Positions 22,413 through 34,609 of a stretch of DNA of 64,000 bases are shown here, piece after piece. Under the pieces are notes generated by a model, which was not told the origin of the DNA, did no database searches, and worked only from the letters and a program-made list of their open reading frames with translations. This DNA comes from Mesotaenium endlicherianum. Taxonomy: Eukaryota; Streptophyta; Zygnematophyceae; Zygnematales; Mesotaeniaceae. The stretch spans positions 214,410-278,409 of the forward strand of contig WELA01006414.1 in NCBI GenBank assembly GCA_009602735.1. Direction: 5' to 3'. The translations under genes were made by a program, and so were the position numbers. How positions within the stretch are numbered: the stretch's first letter is position 1; each line of letters starts with the position of its first letter.

Positions 22413-24165
22413 TTAAGGAGGGGTCCCAGCCTCCGAAGGTGGAAGCGTTTTAACGCCGCTTTGGCATTGGTCAAATGGTCCTTCAATTTCCAGGTTTCCC
22501 CAAAGGCACCATAACCCTTCCATCTGACCAGATATTTCATATTTAGATGATCGACGGACAAAGCGAGCTTCTAAAATCTCATCCACTTCATATTCCTCAG
22601 GGTCACCATTCTGGACAGCGGGGACCGGTCCTGGTTGAACTGATAACCCACCTGTGAACAGTGTGTCACCCTTGATGTTTGGTTCGAGGAAAGAGACATT
22701 AAATACTCGGTGATCCTTGTATTCCGCTGACATATTCAATATCTAAGCATTCTGACCGACACGGCGCACCAACGAATATGAACTGACCCAAACTGGACCA
22801 AGCTTCTTCTTGACCACACCACGGAGGTACAGGTGTTGAGAGTGCAGTTCGACCAAATCGCCGTTAGCAAATGTCAGCTGTCAACAACGTTTATTAGCAT
22901 ATTTTTGTTGATTTTCTTAGGCTTTGTGAAGAATCCTGTTGGAATTTTGACAGGGTGTCAGCAACCTACTGAGTTCATTGGAGAGACACCAAATTGTCAA
23001 TCCCCTCAAGGTGACTTAAAGACTCCCTTAGCACATCTAAAGGAGACTTGGGGACTCTACCCAGACTGAGTTCCGAATGAGTCTTTCCCGTTTACGCATG
23101 CACCGCACTGTGGACCGCAAACTGAATTTGAGGCAATAGGTCATCCCAATAATCTTATTTTTGGTTATTATATGCTCTGAGCACCTCCTGCAAAACTCGG
23201 TCAGTTCTCTCAGTCTGCCCATCAGTCTGAGGGTGGTTTGCTGTGCTGAGCAGCTGTTTGACTCCCATTAACCCCATTAAAGTCCTCCAGATTTTAGAGG
23301 CAACTTTTGAGACTCTGTCTGAGATAATATTAGAGGGTAGCCCATGTAGGCATACTACATGTGTGTAGACCTGTCTCGCAATTTCAAGTGCAGTCACCTT
23401 GACAGTGGTGGGGAAGAAAATGACCATTTTTGTCTATTTGTCCACTACTACCAGGATAGAATCATGCCCATTGGCATTTCTTGGCAATGTTACCACCCAG
23501 TCCATGAATTTTGTTCCCCATCGTCCAGCTGGAATAGGTAGTGGTTGTAATAACCCCCCGGATGGTGTGTGTCTAGACTTATTTTTCTCACACAAATCAT
23601 AGGACTTAACATATTCTTAGACCTCCCGAGGCAATCCTTCTCAGTGGTAGTGTTTGGCCAATTTGCCAATAGTTTTGGCTTGCCCCAGACGCCCACCCAG
23701 TAAACTGTCATTTGCTTGACTCAGTAAGAGGGACCTTACTTCCAAGTTATTAGGAATGACCAGCTTCAGCCTGCCTGAAGTGGTTTCAATTTCACAGACC
23801 CCTCCCTTTAGCTTACACCCGAGTGCACTAGCAGAACACACACCATCCGTGGGGCTGGGCTCAAATGTTGGGTCAGAAAGGTAGGCTTTCCTAAGTTGTT
23901 CAAGGAAGGACTTTTTCACCTTCCGTGGAAGTGAGTGCACAAAGGACTTTATCCACAGCATGCTGACCAAAGTTCCTTGCAAGTCATGTCTTCTAGAGAG
24001 TGCATCAGCAGGATTCAACTTCCCTGTAGTCAATCTGAACTTGGAACTACTCGAGCATCTGGCTATAGCGGTTGTCCGTCCTCGACAGCTTGGAATTCTT
24101 CTGAAAATGAGTCAGAGCTAGATGATTTGTAATCACCTCAAAAGCTTTGCCATGTAAGTATGCTC
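22413..24165 (-). pseudogene. A2 pol 3' part: integrase and chromodomain
   Basis: Reading on minus, integrase segments are recognisable by similarity to A1 (LPSNIISD, the LSTANHPQTDGQTER block of the DDE core), then a chromodomain-like end (EEYEVDEILEARFVRRSSKY). It is the continuation of the A2 pol region on the far side of the element B insertion and is broken in several places. Confidence 0.75.
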
Positions 24166-24170
24166 TCCAG

Positions 24171-25161
24171 TGTAACGATCTGAGCTTTTTAGGCATATTT
24201 AGAACGTTTTTCTAATTACCTAAAAGACGTTATACTTATATTTTGTATAAGATTGCATGTTTATTGAATTATTTTGACACACACGTGAGCCTACTAATTC
24301 CCGGTCGATTAGCAAAACGACCCAAATACTATTGCAAAAAGAATCGTAAAGTAATTCGATTACTTCGCAAAAGTATAACGTAATTAATCATAAAGTAGTT
24401 TCATTAACTATGGCGGAATAACTTAATCAATTATGGATTGATTAACTTATTTTGACTGTCACTATTTCAGATATTAACAGTCATTGTTTTTGGTTACCGA
24501 CGCGTCGCTAACCTGAAAGAAAACACCAAGTTGTGGCCCAAGGGAGCCACCGGTCGGAATCGAACCCGCGACCTCCCGGTCGTCGCGTCGCGATTCCGAA
24601 AATAGTCGTAAAGTCAAACGAAATATAATATGCAAAGTCACTTTGCATTTCGGCAGATTCAAACCCGCGACCTTTTCGTTTAAAACGTTCACACCTGACC
24701 GATTGGCCAAAGTAGTTATTATAACTACCGGTTCATGTCGAATTAATCTGTACGCGACCGCGCGAGCAATCGCGACTTTTCAGAAAGTCGCGCGAACGCG
24801 AACACGCCCGTCTGGCGTATAACGGGATTTCGGAAACCGTGGAAAAGTCTCGTAAAGGCCAAACGGCGCGCTAGGAGCATTCGGCCGAATTGGTTATGTC
24901 CAATTCAGCCGTTTTTCGTTGAACATGAACCAGTGCCTAAGGTGGTGACTCGAAGCACTCCAGTGCCTCACGTTGTGCAAGTATATATACTTGCAAGAGT
25001 CATTGTGAGTGCAACTCTCACAAGCACAAATTCTATTAGTTTTCATTTTCGCTTTCACAAGAATTGTGCATTTTCTCAAAGTTATTGTTATTTTTTTCTG
25101 CTAACATTAAATTATCCTTGAATACCGAGCAAAGATCCTCATGGAAAGCAGAAACGTTACA
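24171..25161 (+). repeat. 5' LTR of element B
   Basis: 991 bp from TGTAACG to GTTACA, with a TATA-like TATATATACTTGC stretch near 24980 that may be its promoter. The middle carries an antisense pair of tRNA-like modules. Confidence 0.93.
24556..24709 (-). other. antisense tRNA-like (pol III A/B box) modules in B 5' LTR
   Basis: On the minus strand, TGGCCAATCGG (24709-24699) matches the tRNA A box and GGTTTGAATC (24665-24656) the B box; the start-to-start spacing of 44 bases is exactly that of a tRNA. The sequence between them resembles a tRNA-Lys anticodon arm (GTTTTAA). A second B box, GGTTCGATTCC, lies at 24566-24556 after GACGACCGGGAGGTCGCG, so the arrangement is like a dimeric tRNA-derived SINE. 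No acceptor stem is evident, so these are not functional tRNA genes. Confidence 0.65.
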
Positions 25162-25162
25162 T

Positions 25163-25174
25163 TGGTATCGGAGC
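25163..25174 (+). promoter_or_regulatory. primer-binding site of element B
   Basis: TGGTATCGGAGC starts two bases after the LTR end and is complementary to a tRNA-iMet-like 3' end. The same 12-mer serves families A and D. Confidence 0.85.
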
Positions 25175-25254
25175 CGATCTCGGTTTCTCCAAGGATTTTA
25201 TTTTTTTTGTAGTGGTTGGAATATATTTGGGCAATATGTTTCGGGGTCTTTTTC

Positions 25255-25389
25255 GTACTGGGAGGGTCACCCATCCCAGTACTGCCCTGGGCTACGGTCG
25301 CTTATCGTAGAAATCTGTTAGGGGCAATTCTTTGAACTGGACGGTCACCCATCCCAGTCCTGCTCTGAACCTACGGTCGCTTATCGTAG
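25255..25389 (-). other. two tandem antisense 5S-rRNA-like blocks in B leader
   Basis: On the minus strand the blocks 25310-25255 and 25389-25334 each run from TAAGCGACCGTAG to a GACC(C/G)TCC end. They contain AGTACTGGGATGGGTGACC (block 1) and GGACTGGGATGGGTGACC (block 2), which match the box C region of plant 5S rRNA (AGTACTAGGATGGGTGACC), and TAAGCG at the other end matches the end of box A. They cover roughly the middle to 3' half of 5S. They lie between the primer-binding site and gag, opposite to the element's sense. Confidence 0.7.
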
Positions 25390-25625
25390 CCACTTTCGAC
25401 AGGAAATTTTTTCTCCATTTTCCGGCGTTTCCTAGGGTTTCCTGTAAAATCCTTACGCCGGCGCCAACGCAGCGGTTGTTGGTGCAACTGCGCTGCTGCC
25501 GCTCTTGCCGCTGGCCACGACGACAACCTCAACAATCCCTCCGGCCAACTAGGCGCTGTCGGAATTTTTTCCGTTGAATCCTTTTTTTTGCCACGTTCAT
25601 TGCGCACAGTCGCTTTGTTTCCAAG

Positions 25626-28600
25626 ATGGTTATTAACACCGCAACTCGCTCATACTTGCAGGCTGTCCAGGGGGTTGCTAGCACATCTGGGACCGCTGGC
25701 AACGTTACTCTTCAGCCCCTCCCACTTGCCACCCCTGGGCAGGCCTCGGCATCGACGCCTACCCACAAACCCTCCCCGCTTGAAGAATTTCAAGGTCATC
25801 CAAAGTCCACTGTTGCTCGCGAGACGAGACAACAAAAGGAGCCAGCCGTACAGCCTCGTCGTCAGCCTGTTCGCACTATACGTCCTCCTCATACCGGTTT
25901 TCATACATCTCGTAAGAGAGGTCCGAAACGGCATAACCCTTCCAAAAGCGGAAACATTGCCAATTCACCAGGACCTGCCCTAAAGACTCACAAGATTGAT
26001 AACACCGAGACTCGTCCCCACATTGTGACGCCAGGTATGTGTTTTTCATGTGGCAAAAAGGGATATACCTTGAAAACGTGTCCTTCAAGAAAGGATTCGC
26101 GGTATAGTCCCGACGACGTAGCTCAGGAGCCAGTCATTGCGCCTCCTTCTGAGCTATTGACAACACTACTTAGTGAGCAAGAACTTCTAGGTGTATGTTC
26201 GCATACACCCAAGATTCTTGTTCTCTCTGGCATATCCGATATTGATATATTTCGTTCGGAATATACTAGTATGCCCGTGTTGAGCTTTGCCAAGTTTACG
26301 GAACTCGACTGTATCCATGCTCGCATGTTCTTGCACTTCCAAACGCATGATCCTAACCTTGCCAAGTGTTACGCACACTTACCTCGGGTACGAAAAATGC
26401 ACAAGTGTCTTGCACCAATTTATATTGCTGCATTCACGCGAAAACGCTTGTACTCTGACCCAATTACTCGGTTTCAAGCGCGATCGGCAATGCATAATGG
26501 GATTTTGGTAAAGAACCTCCATATTTCCCACATTCCTCTCAAGGCGAGAACATTGCTAGTGATTCATAATGCTTCTTTGGGGTTAAGTATGGCATTTGAA
26601 ACAAAAGTTTCAGGCAAGTCATGCTTTACAATCATTGATTCGGGCGCATCAGTGAGCTTCATTAGTGCACGTTTTGCACAAGGGATGAAGTTGATTCCAC
26701 CACTCAAGGACGTGGAACTTCACCTCGGCGATGGCTCGTTAGCTTGTATTATTGGAAAGATAAAGTTGCAACTCAAAGTGCAATCATACATCGGCCACGA
26801 ACAATTCTACGTTATTGAATTGCCCGCTGGTATTTATGCAATTTTGGGTACGACTTGGCTTACGCAGACCAGTGCATTGCTTGACTTCAGTCAAAAGACA
26901 TGCATTGTACGCAAGGGGACCAGGAAGATTACTCTTCAGTCCCTTAAGCCCGATATGGCCATAGAAAGTCCTTCAAAGACTCTTCTATTGTCCATCAAGC
27001 AAGCTAGACGTTTGGCAAAACGAGGTCAAAATGTTTTCTTTGGATTATTGCGACCCGATTCCCCAGTCACTTCCACTAAGCTCTTTACGGAAGAGCCCGT
27101 GTTAGACGTGATTGGTCATGAAGAGACACTCACAGCTGAAATTTCTGCTCTTTTGCAACAGTACAAATCAGTGTTTCCACGTGAAAAACCAACCGGGCTT
27201 TCGCCTGATAGGGGTATTGGACATACGATTCCTCTCACTCCCAATTCTCAACCGACTTGGAGACCGATTTATCGCCTCAGTCCGTTGGAGCTGAACAAAA
27301 TGAAGGACCAAATTAGCAATTTGCTTGAGAAAGGATGGATTAAGCCAAGCTCTTCTCCATTCGGGGCGCCCATTCTATCTGTTCAAAAGAAAGATGGGAC
27401 GCTTAGAATGTGCATTGATTATCGTGCGCTGATCAACATAACAATCAAGAACTGCTATTCGTTGCCTCGCATTGATGACTTGTTTGATTTGCTGAAGGGG
27501 GCATACGTGTTCTCCTTGCTTGATTTAGCCCAAGGCTATCATCAGATACGAATCACACCAGAGGATGTACCCAAGACAGCGTTTCGGACGCCTATTGGAC
27601 ATTTCCAATACAAAGTCCTAAGTTTTGGACTTACCAATGCACCCGCGACATTCCAAAGCACGATGAACGATTTGTTTCGACCGTACTTGGGGAAATTCAT
27701 CCAAGTTTACCTCGATGATATCCTGGTCTATTCAAAGAACAAGGACAAGCATTACAAGCACCTTGATTGGTGTTGCAAATCCTTTGTGAGCAACAGCTGT
27801 ATGCAAAGCTCAAGAAATGTTCCTTCCTGAAGGATGAACTGTTGTACCTCGGACATTTAATGGGTTTGAAATGGGTGCGCCCTGACCAAGCCAAGATTGC
27901 TTGTGTCGCAGATTGGCCTGTCCCGAACGATGTGCATATTGTAGGTTCATTCCTTGGGTTTGCAAACTACTTTCGTAATTTTATGCAAGGTTATTCAGTG
28001 ATGGCCGCGCCAATCACTGCTCTGACCAGGAAAGGTAAGACGTTCATTTGGGATGAGAATACGCAACATGCGTTCGAGCGCATTAAGTATGCACTCACTA
28101 ATGTGTCACTTCTTTCATTAGCCAATCCCGACTAGCCTTACGAGGTAGTCGCCAACGCGTCTGGTGTTGGAATAGGGGCTGTTCTGCTGCAGGCAGGCAA
28201 GCCTATCAGTTTTGAGAGTCGAAAGCTGACACCTGCCGAACAAAATTACTCCACGACAGAGCAGGAGCTCTGAACGATCATATACGCTTTAAAGACTTGG
28301 CGGTGTTATTTGGAAGGCTGCAAGGGTTTGACAGTGGTTACGGATCACTGCCCAAATACATTCTTTCAAATACAGCCAACGCTATCGAGGCGCCAGACGA
28401 GATGGTCTAAGTTCTTGCAACGATTCCACTTCAACTGGGCGTATCGCCCTGGTTGCAATAATGTTGCGGACCCTCTAAGTCGAATTCCCCTTCACCACTT
28501 GATGTTGGGGACTGTTGCTAGTTTGCAAGGACAAAACGGTCAGGTTTCAAGGGCGGCCACCCTTGATTCTGCTGTACCCCCCCAGACGACTTGCATTGCA

Positions 28601-30102
28601 CGGCCTGGTGACGCGGGCCAACCCAATTTGGGTAGCATGCAAACCTTTGAAGTACTTGACCTGCATCAGCTATTTCATGAGGGCTATCTCAAAGATCCGT
28701 TTTTCCTAGATCTCCAGAGTACTGACTTGAGCGGTGTAGCCGTGACCATGGATAGTATGGATAAAAGGAAAGAACACTCAAACTATTCGTTTGAGGACGG
28801 TTTTGGTGGCACAATGGGCGCATTGCTGTCCCAGAAGGCCGAGTAAGACATGAGCTGCTACGAGAAGCCCATGACTCTCCTTATTCTGGTCACCATGGAA
28901 TTACCAAAACCACACACGCTTTGCGCCGAGGGTACATTTGGCCGTCCCTCAAAGTTGATGTTGCCGAGTACATCGTCAATTGCGCAACATGTCAGAGGAA
29001 TAAGCCGAGCCATATGTTGCCAGCTGAGAAGTTGCAACCATTAGAACTTGCATGTGCTCCTTGGGAAAGCATAAGCCTCGACTTTGTCATGGACTTGCCT
29101 ACCACCAATAGAGGACACAATGGGGTGTTAACGATCGTGGATCGTTTCACTAAGATGGTGCACTTTGTGGCCACTAAACCATCACTTGATGCAGTCGAGA
29201 CCGCGCGTCTCTTCGTGGATCATGTGTTCAAGTTGCATGGCATGCCAAAAGATATCATAAGTGATCGTGATAGTAGATTCACGAGCCACTTCTGGCAGGA
29301 AGTTTGCTCGCATTTTGACACAAACCTTGAGATGTCAACTAGCTTCCATCCTCAGACCAATGGTCAGATAGATCGCTTGAATCGCGTTCTGCAACAATTC
29401 CTTAGGCATTATGTGAATCCTCGCTTAGACAACTGGGACACTCTCCTTTCAGTTGCAGAGTTTGCAGTTAATAATGCTCATCAGGAAAGTGTTAAGGAAA
29501 CTTCATTTTTCCTTAACTATGGGCGACATCCGCACACTCCCCTGACGCACGTCGTTCAAGGTCAGACGGGGATGTCAACCATGAGAGTGCCAAATGCACG
29601 CCTATTTGTCCATTCTCTTCAAGAGGTGCACAAAAACGCAAAGCTGGCTTTAGCCGCTGCTCGAGATCGGCAGAAAACGTTTGCTGACACACGCAGGACT
29701 GAGTCAAGTTTTCAAGTTGGCAATAAAGTACTTTTGCAAACTAAAAACCTCCAACTCAAGCACCCAGGAAATTGCAAGCTTCTGCCTCGCTGGGTAGGCC
29801 CTTTTTTCGTTATCGCAAAAGTTGGCCCTGTTGCATACCGACTGGATTTGCCTAAATCCATGGGGCGAACGCATCCTGTGTTCCATGTCAGTTCACTTAA
29901 GCTGTGTAGGTCCGATGGCCGCTATCAGCCGCAAGCACCGGAATTGGAACTCGCCGATGATGATAAAGTCTGGGATGTAGAGGAGGTCATTGGACACCGC
30001 TACACCCGTTATAAGCCTCCATGCGTGCAACTTTTGATTAAGTGGCTCGACTACAATTCCGGTTGGAATTCGTACGAACCGCAGGACAAAAATCCTACAT
30101 AA
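25626..30102 (+). pseudogene. gag-pol of element B
   Basis: The coding region starts at an ATG at 25626. Its gag part is short and basic with a CCHC-like knuckle (CFSCGKKGY). Then come the protease ([10 protein letters not shown]), reverse transcriptase ([10 protein letters not shown], with [10 protein letters not shown] and [10 protein letters not shown]), RNase H (about 28140-28500), integrase (CQRNK zinc end, then the LDFVMDLP, SDRDSRFT and FHPQTNGQ core segments, about 28850-29500) and a C-terminal chromodomain (VWDVEEVIGHR...LIKWLDY, about 29960-30100) that would steer integration to chromatin marks. The region carries about four to six disruptions and is no longer whole. Confidence 0.88.
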
Positions 30103-30371
30103 TTGTAGCGACCTGGTTCAACAGCATTGGTGACAATGGGCTAAAGCTCAGCAGCTCTATACCATGGCAGGTGTGCTACCCGGTGCAAGTCGTAAGCCAA
30201 GGAACAAACGCAAAAGGGACGCGGCCAAATAATCGCTCTTTTTCGTCACTGTTCGATGCAGTCGTCCTTCGCTCGAACTGTGTTCCACGCTCGCTACGGG
30301 CAAGTATTAAAACAGAATACTTAAAAGACGATGCTTAACGCGGACGTTAAGTTCTTTTAAGGGGGGAGGAG

Positions 30372-31362
30372 TGTAACGATTTGAGCTTTTTAGGCATATT
30401 TAGAACGTTTTACTAATCACCTAAAAGTCGTTATACTTTTATTTTGTATAAGATTGCATGTTTATTGAATTATTTTGACACACACGTGTGCCGACAAATT
30501 TCCGGTCGATTGGCGAAACGACCTGCATACTATTGCAAAAAGAATCGTAAAGTAATTCGATTACATTGCAAAAGTATGACGTAATTAATCATAAAGTAGT
30601 TTGATTAAGTATGGCGGAATAACTTAATCAATTATGGATCGATTAACTTATTTTGACTGTTACTATTTCGGATATTAACAGTCATTGTTTTTGGTTAACG
30701 ACGCGTCGCTAACCCAAAAGAAAACACCAAGTTGTGGCCCAAGGGAGCCACCGGTCGGAATCGAACCCGCGACCTCCCGGTCGTCGCGTCGCGATTCCAA
30801 AAATAGTCGAAAAGTCAAACGAAATATAAAATGCGAAGTTACTTGGCATTTCGGCAGATTCAAACCCGCGATCTTTTTGTTTAAAACGTTCACACCTAAC
30901 CGATTGGCCAAAGTAGTTATTATAACTATCGTTTCATGTCGAATTAATCTGTACGCGACCGCGCGAGCAATCGCGACTTTTCAGAAAGTCGCGCGTACGC
31001 GAACACGCCCGTTTGGCGTATAACGGTTTTTCGGAAACCGTCGAAAAGTCTCCTAAAGCCCAAACGGCGCGCTAGAAGCATTCGGCCGAATTGATTATGT
31101 CCAATTCAACCGTTTTTCGTTGAACATGAACCAGTGCCCTAGGTGGTGACTTGAAGCACTCAAGTGCCTCACGTTGTGCAAGTATATATACTTGCAAGAG
31201 TCATTGCGAGTGCAACTCTCACAAGCACAAATTCTATTACTTTTCATTTTTGCTTTCACAAGGATTGTGCATTTTCTCGAAGTTATCGTTATTTCTTTCT
31301 GCTAATATTAAATTATCCTTGAATACAGAGCAAAGATCCTCGTGGAAAGCAGAAATGTTACA
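30372..31362 (+). repeat. 3' LTR of element B
   Basis: 991 bp, same length as the 5' LTR, preceded by the polypurine tract. It carries the same antisense tRNA-like modules. Confidence 0.93.
30757..30910 (-). other. antisense tRNA-like modules in B 3' LTR
   Basis: The A box (30910-30900, TGGCCAATCGG), B box (30866-30857, GGTTTGAATC) and second B box (30767-30757, GGTTCGATTCC) sit at the same relative places as in the 5' LTR. The modules were therefore part of the LTR before this copy inserted. Confidence 0.65.
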
Positions 31363-31367
31363 TCCAG

Positions 31368-34300
31368 TGTTCAAGATCATGAATGATAACCAGCAGCTCT
31401 TTATCATGCACAAAACAATTAATCTCAGCTAGATTGAATTTCATAGACTCATACAGCACAGGGTGCCATTCCTGCTTTACCTTACCATCCTTTGTGGTTT
31501 TGTCAGCAGGCTGCAACAAAATAGCACCCATGGCAAAGTCAGAAGCATCAGTAATCACCTGCACAAGTTTGCTGGGGACATACGCAGCTAGGAGTATGGT
31601 CTGGATTTTTGTAGGATCCACACTGATGCCTTCCTTACTAACAACGTGGCCCAAAAATTCAATACTCTCCTTAAAGAAATCACATATGCTCATTTTAGCA
31701 TATAACTGATTCTTTCTTAGAGTGTTCCTTATTGTCTTCAAGTGCTCAGCATGCTCAGCTCCAATTTTAGAGAAAATTAGGATATCATCCAAAAAGACTT
31801 GCACAAACTTATTCAAGTTAAGGCCAGAAAATGTCATTTAAAGCACCCATCAAAGTTGTAAGGTCATAAGTCAGTCCAAATGGCATCACATTAAACTCAT
31901 AGTGTCCATAACGTGTGCGGAAGGCTGTCTTGTGTTCATCTCCCTCATAAGTTTTGATTTGATGATAACCACTGTTGAGATCTATCTTAATGAACACTTC
32001 AGTACCAGACAGGGTATCAAGCAAGTCCTTGAAGCATGTTCTTTATTATAATTCCGTTAAGAGCTTTGTAATCCACACACATTCGCATACTGTTCTCCTT
32101 CTTCCTAACAAATAAGATGGGTGCGCCATAAGGTGATTTACTGGGAGAAACATAACCATTTTTCTCCAGCTCTGCAATCTGTGTTGTTAACTCTGCACTC
32201 TCCACATAAGACAAGCCATCTGTGCGTCGCGAAGGTGGCTGACTCTTAGGTAATAAATCAATCTTATGATCCACTTCCCTCTTAGGGGGCAATCCTAGAG
32301 GCATGTTAAAAACATCAGTATACTGTGCAACAATTTTTGCAGCACTAAGGGTGCTCCAGAGGGCTCACCTTTTTCTCAATCACTTATTCAGGTTGAGGAG
32401 GTATCTCTTTTAGCAGCAGACATAACACTCTGTCTTCCTTCTGGTTCCAACTTTCGATGAACTCCATTGCATTCAGCAAGTGGCATTCTCCTGGAAGCCT
32501 CTTCTTTTCCTTCATTTGCCATCCATACAGGAGAAGAGGAAGAGCACTGGTGGGTGTCAAGTTAGTCTGCTCATCGCTGGATCCTCTCACTTTAACTGTA
32601 CCTCTGCTCCAACACACTTCAACTTGATGTCTATTGAGACAGGACCTTCCTAGCACAAGATCATAAAAGCCAGTGTTGAGTACCTCAAATGTAATCGTTT
32701 CAGTTAGAACTGCAATGCGAGAACCTAATTGGACCTCAATAGACTTGGTTATTACTCCTCCCGGGATACTTGAGACATCTCCAAGGAATATTTTTCTGTT
32801 CCCTTGAGTGACAGTAGGCATTCTTAGCCGCTTAAGTAGGTCCTTATGGATGAAAGTATGTGACGCCCCTCTGTCAACAAATGCCCTCACCTTCCTGCCA
32901 GCAATCATACACTGCAGTAGGATAGGGGGGACTGGCTTTTTCTGACTTTTGCATTGTTCTCTTGACTTAGCAAAGAAATGTTGGACATCAGGTGGAACAA
33001 GACCATCCAGAGTGTGCACTCTCTGAAGATCTGTATTGCTGATGGTCTCCTTTATCTGTTTGTCAGGCATGCATAATGAATCCAATTCAACAGGACCCAT
33101 AATACCTGCTACGAGGGCAGCTAGCGACGACTCACTATCTCTAGCATCCTCACAGTCAGTAGACTGGACTACTGACTGTTGATGTCTTTTAAAGGCTGAA
33201 TTTTTCTCTCGACCTTTGGGAGGTGCTTTCGAGGACACTACTCTCTGTAGTGGCCCAACTCCTGGCAATGGAAGATTATGCTGAGGCTGGTCTTGGCTTA
33301 GTCCTACCACCACCTCTTCCATAGCCACCTTGAGAGTTTCCACCTCTCCCTCTAGACTGCATAGCATTATATTCACACTCCTACTCATCACCTCGATTAT
33401 CCTCTGCCTGATCTCCTTCTATTGCATTGTAGAAGCCATGTGGCTTTTTGACAATCTTAGACACCAAAGCATTACTCTGACACTTGTGATTGAACTGCTG
33501 CTGATCCCAGGCATCAGCATCTTGGATCAAGTCAGCGAGTTTCTCATATTTTTTTTCAACAAAATGACCTGAGACCTTGGATTTCAAGCCATACTTGAAG
33601 GATGCTATCCTATACCGCTCAGGCAATTCTGGCTGCTTCATCATGTTCTCCTATAATTTTTGGGCAAATTCAGCAACTGAAGTGCTCTGCTTTAGTGTTA
33701 AGGAGATCATTGCATCGATAGCTTTCTACTGCTGGTTGATGACATAAAACTGCTCATGCAGCTTCTCAACAAACTCTACCCAAGTAGAGTCACCAAGTTG
33801 TTGAGCCTTACGCTCCTACGCCTTTCAATTTAGCACCAGTGTGCCTGACTTTCTCGTTGTCTTGCAGTTCTGGGTAGTTCTCTAGCCACTGCTCAACATT
33901 AGCGAGAAACTTGATCAAGTAATATTTTTTGTTTTGCTCAGGGTCATAGTCCTTAGGAGGATTTGGCTTAGGCTTACTAGGCCCTTTGCCACCAATACCG
34001 GTGGTTTGAGATCCCAATTGGTCTCTGTCACGCAGCAATGCAATCATGATCCTTTTGTCCTCCTGTTGGGACTGATACATGCTCGCCATTTGCGATTGCA
34101 TGTAGAAATAATGCTCCCAGATTTACATTCGGAGGTGGGAGCTCAGCAAACGCAGCAGCAACAACATTAGCTTAATTAGGAGCAGCTTCGGCATTCCCGA
34201 TTGCTGCCGCTCCGGCTATGCTTGTTGCATTCGGTTATTTGCAAATTTGAGGAAGAGATATAACGATACGCACATCAGGAGGTTGGTTTCGGTGACTGGC

Positions 34301-34590
34301 CCTTTCTTCCATCCGCTCTTCCACCGTCCTTCCATCAGGGGCCCTCCTGTTTTTTGCCTCTTCTACCTCTTTGGCTAAACGCTCATCCTCAGAAAATTGA
34401 GCTGCTATTGCAGCAAGAGCTGCTGCCTCCCCTGCAGCTTCTCTGGCTCCTTCATCATGCGACGTTTCTAAGTAGGTACGGGGTCCAAAGACACGGCTTT
34501 CGTCTTACCCTTCCTCCATGTTATCATTGTCTACACCCTCCATTTCACGAGAGGTGCTAGCTTGAGACCTACCATACAAGATGACTGTGA
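31368..34590 (-). pseudogene. A2 gag, protease and reverse transcriptase (5' part)
   Basis: On the minus strand, gag lies at about 33400-34590 with the same capsid segments as A1 (WLENYPELQ, EKKYEKLADLIQDADAWDQQQFN). The protease is near 32700-32900 (AFVDRGASHTF) and the reverse transcriptase at about 31700-32300 ([29 protein letters not shown]), followed by the start of RNase H (VITDASDFAMGAIL). The region is broken in many places. It stops at the element B insertion and resumes at 24165. Confidence 0.85.
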
Positions 34591-34596
34591 TAACCT

Positions 34597-34608
34597 GCTC
34601 CGATACCA
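34597..34608 (-). promoter_or_regulatory. primer-binding site of element A2
   Basis: On the minus strand TGGTATCGGAGC lies one base inside the 5' LTR, as in A1. Confidence 0.85.
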
Positions 34609-34609
34609 C

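Larger units (their letters stand above)
24171..31362 (+). mobile_element. Ty3/gypsy chromovirus B, inserted in A2
   Basis: A 7192-bp element with two 991-bp LTRs (24171-25161 and 30372-31362), TG...CA ends, a primer-binding site at 25163-25174 and a polypurine tract (AAGGGGGGAGGAG) just before the 3' LTR. Perfect 5-bp target-site duplications TCCAG flank it (24166-24170 and 31363-31367), and the sequences outside are the two halves of A2 pol. A by-eye comparison of part of the LTRs gives about 5 percent difference, which suggests an age of a few million years if rates are near 1e-8 per site per year. Gag and pol are fused in one frame design, ending in a chromodomain. It is broken, with about four to six disruptions. 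Odd parts are the 5S-like leader and tRNA-like LTR modules. Confidence 0.93.

Noticed and set aside
24474-24710. Small minus-strand protein gene, repeated at 30675-30911
   Set aside because: The reading frame is the translation of the tRNA-like module in the LTR of element B.
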